Part shown: positions 1 through 4,312 of the stretch, piece after piece
Position numbering within the stretch: position 1 is the first letter of the stretch
Layout: each line of letters starts with the position of its first letter
NCBI GenBank assembly: GCA_038750655.1
Contig: JBCDGZ010000224.1
Span: forward strand, 1-7,768
Length of the DNA: 7,768 nt
Direction of reading: 5' to 3'
From: JBCDGZ01 sp038750655
Lineage (GTDB): Bacteria > Bacteroidota > Bacteroidia > Chitinophagales > Saprospiraceae
Made by a program: the position numbers and the translations under genes
The notes under the pieces: model-generated
The model's database searches: none
What the model was told of the DNA's origin: nothing
Seen by the model: the letters and a program-made list of their open reading frames with translations, nothing else

Positions 1-376
1 CCAGAATCTTACCGCCCACATCTTCCGCCACACCCTTGGCTTTATCCAGCGGCGCTTCCGTCTTATCTATGATATTTGAGCCGACATCTTCGGCTACGCC
101 TTTGGCCTTGTCCATCAAACTTCCCGCCGTATCCAGAATCTTACCGCCCACATCTTCCGCCACGCCTTTGGCTTTATCCAGCGGCGCTTCCGTCTTATCC
201 ATAATATTCGACCCCACATCTTCGACTACGCCTTTGGCTTTACCCATCAAGCCTTCAGCAGTATCCAGTATTTTACCGCCCACATCTTCTGCCATATCCT
301 TCGCTTTGTCCAAGTGAGGCTCCGCTTTATCCAGGAGATTTTCACCCACATCTTTGGCAATATTTTTAGCTTTTTC
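1..376 (-). repeat. 132-bp (44-codon) tandem repeat coding alternating 22-mers
   Basis: The same sequence restarts at 1, 133 and 265 (ccagaatcttaccgcccaca at 1 and 133, a diverged form at 265), an exact 132-bp period. The two left copies are very similar. Copies become more diverged towards the gene's 5' end, and 22-residue units can be traced back to position 376. Each 132-bp unit codes one unit of each 22-residue type. The gradient suggests recent duplication at the 3' side of the gene; the array continues out of the window. Confidence 0.9.
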
Positions 377-574
377 GACAATATCGCTGGTTTTATCCCA
401 GACCTGATCGCCGACGTCCTCCGCCTTATCTCTGACAGAATCGACAATGTCTCCCGTCTTTTCCGCCAAATCTTCACTGGCCTCTTTACCAAATTCGGCG
501 GCCTTATCCGCAGCAGACTTAGAGACGGCTTTAGCGCCGAACAGCAATTTTTTCATATCATTCAAGAATCCCAT
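1..574 (-). CDS. LEA/apolipoprotein-like amphipathic repeat protein (3' end off window)
   Basis: An open frame runs from ATG at 574 to the left edge without a stop, giving 191 residues and one spare base. The N-terminus (MGFLNDMKKLLFGAKAVSKS) is followed by a charged, Ala/Lys/Asp-rich, proline-poor chain. From about residue 67 it is made of 22-residue units, each two 11-mers, of the style DKAKGVAEDVG plus GKILDTAGSLM. Two unit types alternate: one contains GGKILDTA, the other GSNIxDKTEAPL. The 11-residue period with Lys/Asp/Glu spacing is typical of group 3 LEA proteins and apolipoprotein-like helices, which fold on drying or on a membrane surface. No signal peptide or membrane segment is visible, so a cytoplasmic stress or envelope-associated role is possible but only inferred. 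It is divergent from the yejK-like gene. The opposite strand also has long open frames here, but the 11-mer periodicity exists only in this frame. Coding status is well supported; function is not. Confidence 0.85.
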   Translation of the reverse strand, partial: MGFLNDMKKLLFGAKAVSKSAADKAAEFGKEASEDLAEKTGDIVDSVRDKAEDVGDQVWDKTSDIVEKAKNIAKDVGENLLDKAEPHLDKAKDMAEDVGGKILDTAEGLMGKAKGVVEDVGSNIMDKTEAPLDKAKGVAEDVGGKILDTAGSLMDKAKGVAEDVGSNIIDKTEAPLDKAKGVAEDVGGKIL

Positions 575-717
575 ACGCCTAGATTTTAGTTTTGGAGAAT
601 ATATTTTTCAAACACTAGAAACAAAAGTTAGGAAGATTCTGCAATTTATAGAAATTCTTTAGCAAACGAATCGAAAAAAACAGCGAAATAATCGACAGAA
701 TTCGATAAAATTGTGCT
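575..717. promoter_or_regulatory. Divergent intergenic region, promoters unresolved
   Basis: This A/T-rich 143-bp gap separates two genes reading away from each other, so it must hold both promoters unless one is transcribed from elsewhere. On the minus strand a near-match to the Bacteroidota -7 box, TAACTTTT, lies at 630-623, but no TTG stands at the right distance. On the plus strand TAAAATTG (706-713) is one mismatch from TAnnTTTG but only 4 nt from the start codon, which would give an almost leaderless transcript. Neither is convincing. Confidence 0.35.
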
Positions 718-1758
718 ATGATTAAACTCACCGATATTCAATACGAAGATATGGTTGTCCATCGGGTAGGCAACAAGCATCGTGCAGAACGCAATTTTGA
801 ATCCCGAACGGTCTACGGCGCTGATGAGCAATTGCAGGATACCCTGCTGCACTATTTCATCCGCCCCTTTAAACGGGTCGATGACCACTACCGCTTCCGG
901 CACTCCAGCGATTTGACCTACAATGAGGTTTACGGCTTCGCCAGCGCCATCTTTGACGAACCGAGCCGCCTGCTGCCCGAATCGGTGAATATTCTCCATC
1001 ACTTGTACCGCCAATCTGACCACCCCAATATCAAATCAGGAGAACTCTACGTCGTCCATTTTCGCGACGTGCAGGTCGATGATGAGCTAGTGGATGCCAT
1101 CGGCATCTTCAAGTCAGAACGCAAACACGCTTTCCTTAAAGTTCGTGAAGAGGGCGAGCGCCTACGCATTAGAAGGCAGGAAGGCATCAGTGTGGACAAG
1201 TTGGATAAGGGCTGCTTGATCCTCAATGTCGATCGCGAAGAGGGCTTTCTAGTGCTTAGTATCGATAACAATAGCTACGATGCCGACTATTGGCTGCACC
1301 ATTTTCTTAACGTCGATTTCATCCGCAACGAGAGCTTTCATACCCGCTCCTACCTAGAGCTGTGCAACGCCTTTTCTAAAGAGGTCATCATCCCTGCCAA
1401 GGACAAACAGGAGCAAATCAAATTTTTGTCTAACTCCGTTGATTATTTCAATAGCAACGATCAGTTCAGTGTCGACGAGTTCACCCAAAAGGTGGTTCCC
1501 GAAGGGGAAATGCAAGAGGAGTTCCGCAACTATCAACGCGATTTTGCTCTCGATGGGGTAGAGCATTTTGAAATCTCCCAAAAGGCGCTGCGCAGCGCCC
1601 GCCGCAAAATCAAGGATTCTATTAAACTGGATACCAACATCCAAATCAAACTGGATTTTAATAACCCGGATGCTAGTAACCGCTTTTTGGAAAAGGGCTA
1701 CGATGAGCAACGGGGGATGTTTTTTTATAAGGTATATTTTAATGAGGAGTTGCCGTAG
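718..1758 (+). CDS. Nucleoid-associated protein, YejK/NdpA (NA37) family
   Basis: A 346-residue protein, close to the roughly 335 residues of E. coli YejK. It begins MIKLTDIQYEDMVVHRVGNK, the usual opening of this family (a short strand, then a 'hxVGNK' turn). A middle region carries YNEVYGFASAIFDE and SGELYVVHFRDVQVDDE, and the strand pattern ILNVDREEGFLVLSIDN follows. The C-terminal half is helical and basic (ALRSARRKIKDSIKLD), ending in a short beta hairpin. Family members bind the bacterial nucleoid; E. coli YejK is abundant there and has been linked to topoisomerase IV, but the molecular role is not settled. No signal peptide is present, so it is cytoplasmic. The ATG at 718 has no clear ribosome binding site, as is usual in Bacteroidota. 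It is a single-gene unit followed by weak hairpins. Family call is from remembered sequence patterns; gene identity in this genome is not assigned. Confidence 0.85.
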   Translation: MIKLTDIQYEDMVVHRVGNKHRAERNFESRTVYGADEQLQDTLLHYFIRPFKRVDDHYRFRHSSDLTYNEVYGFASAIFDEPSRLLPESVNILHHLYRQSDHPNIKSGELYVVHFRDVQVDDELVDAIGIFKSERKHAFLKVREEGERLRIRRQEGISVDKLDKGCLILNVDREEGFLVLSIDNNSYDADYWLHHFLNVDFIRNESFHTRSYLELCNAFSKEVIIPAKDKQEQIKFLSNSVDYFNSNDQFSVDEFTQKVVPEGEMQEEFRNYQRDFALDGVEHFEISQKALRSARRKIKDSIKLDTNIQIKLDFNNPDASNRFLEKGYDEQRGMFFYKVYFNEELP

Positions 1759-1792
1759 CGGCCTAGGGCCGGCCTGGACTGCCTTTTGCAGT
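1759..1792 (+). terminator. Two small hairpins after the yejK-like gene, weak terminator candidate
   Basis: Directly after the stop codon, CGGCC (1759-1763) pairs with GGCCG (1767-1771) across TAG. Next, ACTGC (1778-1782) pairs with GCAGT (1788-1792) across CTTTT. There is no long T-tract after either, so this is at best a weak or Rho-assisted end. It is the only visible stop for the yejK-like transcript before the next gene. Confidence 0.3.
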
Positions 1793-1795
1793 TAG

Positions 1796-1911
1796 GGTGG
1801 ACGGTCGACGGTAGACGGCGAGCGCAGGGAGACGTGAGAATGTGCGGAGCCACGTACCACTACGTTCTACTACAAACCACTACTTTTGCCGTCCACCGTC
1901 CACCGTCCACC
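1796..1911. repeat. Imperfect 23-bp inverted repeat with 70-bp interior
   Basis: The left arm 1796-1818 consists of TGGACGG-like heptamers (TGGACGG, TCGACGG, TAGACGG). It is the reverse complement of 1889-1911 at 21 of 23 positions. The interior (1819-1888) has no gene and contains a promoter -7 match at its right end. The layout is that of a small non-coding interspersed element or an intergenic repeat hairpin. No target-site duplication or transposase was seen. Confidence 0.7.
1881..1888 (+). promoter_or_regulatory. Candidate -7 box (TACTTTTG) for the HEAT-like/Nudix operon
   Basis: TACTTTTG is a perfect match to the Bacteroidota -7 consensus TAnnTTTG and is identical to the box at 3407-3414. 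Transcription would start near 1895, giving a leader of about 60 nt that contains the heptamer repeats and a short hairpin. No TTG lies at the -33 distance, so the promoter is incomplete by sequence. Confidence 0.45.
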
Positions 1912-1923
1912 GTCCACCGTCAA
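1889..1923 (+). repeat. CCGTCCA heptamer tandem array (4 perfect copies plus 1 variant)
   Basis: Units lie at 1889, 1896, 1903 and 1910, all CCGTCCA, followed by CCGTCAA at 1917. The array begins directly after the TACTTTTG box, so it would fall in the 5' leader of the downstream operon. Heptamer arrays change length easily by slippage. Read in one frame it encodes a Pro/Ser/Thr/Val/His-rich peptide, but nothing suggests that this is translated. Confidence 0.9.
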
Positions 1924-1929
1924 CCCAAA

Positions 1930-1942
1930 GCGCCAAAGGCGC
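1930..1942 (+). promoter_or_regulatory. GC-rich mini-hairpin in the leader of the HEAT-like gene
   Basis: GCGCC (1930-1934) pairs with GGCGC (1938-1942) across an AAA loop, flanked by A-runs, 13 nt upstream of the start codon at 1956. An unpaired CA-rich stretch then leads to the ATG. It could affect translation start or simply be part of the repeat element. Confidence 0.5.
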
Positions 1943-1955
1943 AAAACCAACAACA

Positions 1956-2477
1956 ATGGACATCAAAGCCGCTTTACTAGCTGAACACTCCAAAGCCCAG
2001 ACCCTAATGATCGTCGACTATATCGGTGATGATCAGGGGCGTTTTGATGAGCTGCTGGGGCTATTTTTGGGGGAGGAGTATCGAGTGACCCAGCGGGCGG
2101 CTTGGGTGGTGAGCCATTGTGCGGAGGTGCGCCCCCAATTGGTGCGGCATCACCTGAAGACGGTCTTGGACAACCTGGAGCGGCCAGGGCTGCACGATGC
2201 GGTGAAGCGCAGTACGACGAAGTTTTTATCGGAGATCGAGCTGCCGGAGGAGCTGCTGGGACAGGCCGCTACGCTGTGCTTCGATTTGCTGGCTTCGCCG
2301 ACCGAGGCAGTGGCCATCCGGGTGCATGCGATGACGGTGTTGTACAATATTTGTCTGAAGGAGCCGGATTTGGCAGATGAGCTGAAGCTGCTGATTGAGG
2401 ATGGGATGGAGCAGGGCTCGGCGGGGTTTCGCTCCCGAGGGAGAAGGATACTGAAAGGACTGGCCAAGTTGCAATGA
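1956..2477 (+). CDS. Small HEAT-repeat-like helical protein
   Basis: A 173-residue protein beginning MDIKAALLAEHSKAQ. The frame stays open upstream to 1842, but those 38 codons translate the heptamer array and intergenic repeat, so ATG 1956 is the better start. The chain is a run of amphipathic helix pairs: VTQRAAWVVSHCAEVRPQLV (about residues 44-63), HDAVKRSTTKFLSEIELPEE (80-99) and AVAIRVHAMTVLYNICLKEP (118-137), ending in a basic tail (SRGRRILKGLAKLQ). Alternating helices with Asp/Arg caps and an Arg/Ala core resemble HEAT or armadillo-type folds, which act as protein-binding scaffolds. I recognise a Bacteroidota family of this size but no established function. There is no signal peptide. 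The Nudix gene starts 20 nt downstream on the same strand, so the two are probably co-transcribed. Confidence 0.85.
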   Translation: MDIKAALLAEHSKAQTLMIVDYIGDDQGRFDELLGLFLGEEYRVTQRAAWVVSHCAEVRPQLVRHHLKTVLDNLERPGLHDAVKRSTTKFLSEIELPEELLGQAATLCFDLLASPTEAVAIRVHAMTVLYNICLKEPDLADELKLLIEDGMEQGSAGFRSRGRRILKGLAKLQ

Positions 2478-2497
2478 GATCAACAACATAAAAATTG

Positions 2498-3082
2498 ATG
2501 ATGGAAAAACGTGACGATCATACCGATGCCAACTGGCTGCGCCTTCGCTCGGAGGAAGGGCCAGACCTGAAGCTTTTTAAGGTACGGTTTGACCACATGC
2601 GCAATGCCCGCAATGGGCAGATTGGGCGTATGGTGGTGTTGGAGGCACCGGATTCGGTCAATGTGGTGGCTTTGGCGGAGGATGGGCAATTGTTGCTGAG
2701 CAAGCAATATCGCTTTGGGACGGAGGAGATGACCCTGGAATGCCCGGGTGGCATCGTCGATCCGGGGGAGGCCCACCGGACGGCGGCGGAGCGGGAGCTA
2801 CGCGAGGAGACGGGCTACAGCAGCACACAATGGCGCTATTTAGGCTGCGTTCCTTCGAATCCGGTGTTTATGGACAACTACTGCCACCATTGGCTGGCCC
2901 TCGGCGCTACCGCCACCCACGCACTGGATTTGGACGCCGAAGAAGCCATCGAGCCTTTTTTACTCCCGCTATCAGAACTCAAAGCCGCTGTTAAGGCCCA
3001 GCAAATTAGCCATCCACATACCCTTTCTGCCCTAGCCCGGGTGTTTGAGCTTTGGGATCGGCCCGACTTAACCACCTTATAG
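2498..3082 (+). CDS. Nudix hydrolase, ADP-ribose/ADP-sugar pyrophosphatase type
   Basis: A 194-residue protein with a complete Nudix box, Gx5Ex7REUxEExGU: G85, E91, R99, E100, L101, E103, E104, G106, Y107. The glutamates bind the catalytic Mg2+. Upstream, VVALAEDGQLLLSKQYRFG is the beta strand and 'QYR' motif of ADP-ribose pyrophosphatases, and downstream VPSNPVFMDNYCHHWLA fits the same subfamily. Such enzymes split ADP-ribose, and some split ADP-glucose, to AMP and a sugar phosphate. The exact substrate cannot be read from the sequence. Tandem ATGs lie at 2498 and 2501, after an in-frame TTG at 2495; I chose 2498. The start is 20 nt after the HEAT-like gene, with no strong ribosome binding site, which fits an operon. 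Base composition shifts from G-rich to more even use in the last third. Confidence 0.92.
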   Translation: MMEKRDDHTDANWLRLRSEEGPDLKLFKVRFDHMRNARNGQIGRMVVLEAPDSVNVVALAEDGQLLLSKQYRFGTEEMTLECPGGIVDPGEAHRTAAERELREETGYSSTQWRYLGCVPSNPVFMDNYCHHWLALGATATHALDLDAEEAIEPFLLPLSELKAAVKAQQISHPHTLSALARVFELWDRPDLTTL

Positions 3083-3100
3083 CAGTCAAATAAGCCCCTC

Positions 3101-3123
3101 GAACTTTTTTTTAAAAAAAGTTC
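3101..3123. terminator. A/T palindrome 18 nt after the Nudix stop, possible terminator
   Basis: GAAC followed by eight T, seven A and GTTC forms 11-bp arms around one central T. A hairpin must open the central A/T pairs to make a loop. No T-tract follows (CCTCCCC instead), so it is not a classic intrinsic terminator in the forward direction. It could be a weak terminator, an mRNA 3'-end protector or a protein-binding site. Confidence 0.4.
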
Positions 3124-3289
3124 CTCCCCACTATTACCTTTCCCAATCTCAGGGTACTAAACTTTAAACAAGACAGTCCATGAGAATAATGAAAACCACA
3201 AGCCCCTTTCTACTATACGCATATCCAGCAGTATCAATAAACTAAACAATTTTGCAGTAACGAATCAGTATAAAGCTATGAAGGCTGGA

Positions 3290-3315
3290 ATGCTTCAATA
3301 AAGCATCTATGCTTT
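3290..3315 (+). promoter_or_regulatory. Two mutually exclusive hairpins
   Basis: ATGCTT (3290-3295), AAGCAT (3301-3306) and ATGCTT (3309-3314) lie in series. The middle segment can pair with the left one across CAATA, or with the right one (AAAGCA/TGCTTT with a 4-nt loop), but not both. This is the geometry of a simple RNA switch or attenuator, 12 nt before a terminator hairpin. The stems are short and the arrangement could be chance. Confidence 0.35.
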
Positions 3316-3326
3316 TAGGTTCAACT

Positions 3327-3388
3327 GTAGGAGTGGATCGCTAATGATTTGGACAATAGCATTGGCAATGATTCACTCCTACTTTTTT
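3327..3388 (+). terminator. Strong intrinsic terminator
   Basis: A 13-bp stem pairs 3327-3339 (GTAGGAGTGGATC) with 3370-3382 (GATTCACTCCTAC), with one G-U pair. A 7-bp inner stem pairs 3340-3346 with 3360-3366, separated from the outer stem by an AAT bulge, with a 13-nt loop. Six T (3383-3388) follow directly. It ends plus-strand transcription from the HEAT-like/Nudix unit, or an RNA made in the gap, just before the next promoter. Confidence 0.8.
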
Positions 3389-3414
3389 GCGTTCCTCCGA
3401 ATTTCTTACTTTTG
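3387..3414 (+). promoter_or_regulatory. Bacteroidota sigma-A promoter for the McrB-N-like gene
   Basis: TTG at 3387-3389 and TACTTTTG at 3407-3414 are separated by 17 nt, matching TTG-N17-20-TAnnTTTG. Transcription would start near 3421, giving a leader of about 25 nt before ATG 3447. The TTG overlaps the last two T of the upstream terminator, so terminator and promoter are fused. Confidence 0.7.
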
Positions 3415-3446
3415 CTCCTCTACTCGATTTGATAAATCCAGGATAG

Positions 3447-4130
3447 ATGCAGCTTAAGAAAATCCAGTATTATTTTAAAGAATACCACCAATGGCTTAAA
3501 AAGGCTCGAGATTATCGGCAGGCCCACCAGTGGGAAGCACAGCTCAATTTTCAAACTCACTGGGAAGAGGGCGCTGCTGACTTTGCGGCCATGTACGACC
3601 GCAGCTTGCAAAACAGCCAAACCCGCCGCCTCTGGAAGGACCAGAGCTATCAACCTAAGGCGATGATGCTTAAATTTATCGCCTTGCAACCCGATTATGC
3701 TTGGGCGATGTTCCGCGACTTGTTTGACGAACGCAAAGATATTGGGGATCGGGTGGTGCGCTTTAAATTAGGCTGTGATGAACTGCTTCGGCAGTACAAA
3801 ACCAAGCATATCGCCTCTATTGACAATAACCATTACCACGAGGATAATCGCATGATTGCGCTGTATTTGGCCTTCCGCTACCCCTTGGAATATACCTTTT
3901 TTGACTATCCTGCCTTCGAGAAGACCATGAAGAAACTCGGTAGCGTGAATATCCCGACGCCACAGGAGATCGATCGATTTTTCAAAACCAGTCGTACCTT
4001 GTACAAATTTGCGCAGAAGGAGGAAGGATTGGTGGAGACGCAGCGTCGGTGCTTGCCCGAACGGAATCATTTTCGGCAAGGGAGCCTGCTTTTGATCCAC
4101 GACTTCTACCAATATTGTGCCCGGGAGTAG
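3447..4130 (+). CDS. Protein resembling the N-terminal domain of McrB-like AAA+ proteins, without the ATPase
   Basis: A 227-residue soluble protein beginning MQLKKIQYYFKEYHQWLKKA. Motifs include WEAQLNFQTHW, DFAAMYDRSLQNSQTRRLWK, MFRDLFDERKDIGDRVVRFK, ASIDNNHYHEDNRMIALYLA and FRYPLEYTFFDYPAFEKTM. From memory, this order occurs in Bacteroidota proteins as the region before the GTPase/AAA+ domain of McrB-like restriction factors, where the N-domain recognises modified DNA. Here the frame stops at TAG 4128-4130 after a helix (LLLIHDFYQYCARE). No Walker A or B motif follows in any frame before the next gene. It may be a stand-alone family member, a regulator or a remnant. AGGA at 3440-3443 is a close-set ribosome binding site, and its own promoter lies just upstream. 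The gene is real by length and composition; the McrB link is moderate and unverified. Confidence 0.8.
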   Translation: MQLKKIQYYFKEYHQWLKKARDYRQAHQWEAQLNFQTHWEEGAADFAAMYDRSLQNSQTRRLWKDQSYQPKAMMLKFIALQPDYAWAMFRDLFDERKDIGDRVVRFKLGCDELLRQYKTKHIASIDNNHYHEDNRMIALYLAFRYPLEYTFFDYPAFEKTMKKLGSVNIPTPQEIDRFFKTSRTLYKFAQKEEGLVETQRRCLPERNHFRQGSLLLIHDFYQYCARE

Positions 4131-4256
4131 GAGTGTGGCATGATTTTTAGTTTTAATATGAGCAAATGACTTACCCTTGTCTGCAAACTGTTATTTAGTA
4201 TCTCTACCAGTAGATTGCATAAAAATTAGTCCTAATACCTCTTTTTTTATAAAAAA

Positions 4257-4287
4257 TTGTAAACTTTACACTAAGCTAGTTCATTTG
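4257..4287 (+). promoter_or_regulatory. Probable promoter of the GT35 gene
   Basis: TTG (4257-4259), 20 nt, then TTCATTTG (4280-4287) matches the Bacteroidota -33/-7 pattern with one mismatch in the -7 box. Transcription would start near 4294, leaving a leader of about 19 nt before ATG 4313. The rest of the gap after 4130 is A/T-rich. It has only a weak T7-AT-A6 palindrome (4242-4256) that might end the preceding transcript. Confidence 0.5.
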
Positions 4288-4312
4288 AATAAACAAGCAT
4301 ACTCTTACTAAT

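Larger units (their letters stand above)
3083..3446. other. 364-bp gene-free region rich in secondary structure
   Basis: No convincing gene is present. In order it holds an A/T palindrome (3101-3123), a 21-codon open frame (3180-3245, starting MRIMKTTSPF) of uncertain meaning, alternative hairpins (3290-3315), a strong terminator (3327-3388) and a promoter (3387-3414). About 245 nt lie between the Nudix stop and the terminator hairpin. This is either a long 3' UTR or a small RNA gene without a recognisable promoter. Confidence 0.6.

Noticed and set aside
36..317. Plus-strand open frame of 93 codons with internal repeats
   Set aside because: It is the opposite strand of the 11-mer repeat gene. 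The minus frame has a clear amphipathic 11-residue period and a natural start at 574, while this frame only mirrors the DNA repeat.
646..1023. Minus-strand open frame of 125 codons
   Set aside because: It lies antisense to the start of the yejK-like gene, has no recognisable domain and crosses the divergent promoter region.
1842..1955. 38-codon N-terminal extension of the HEAT-like gene
   Set aside because: It translates the intergenic repeat and the heptamer array and covers the likely promoter. The family-like N-terminus begins at ATG 1956.
2495..2497. TTG as start of the Nudix gene
   Set aside because: Two ATG codons follow at once (2498, 2501); a rarer start is not needed.
3327..4135. 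GTAGGAGTG direct repeat flanking the McrB-N-like gene (3327-3335 and 4127-4135)
   Set aside because: A 9-mer match over about 800 bp is expected by chance. One copy is part of a terminator stem and the other overlaps a stop codon, so there is no sign of an insertion footprint.
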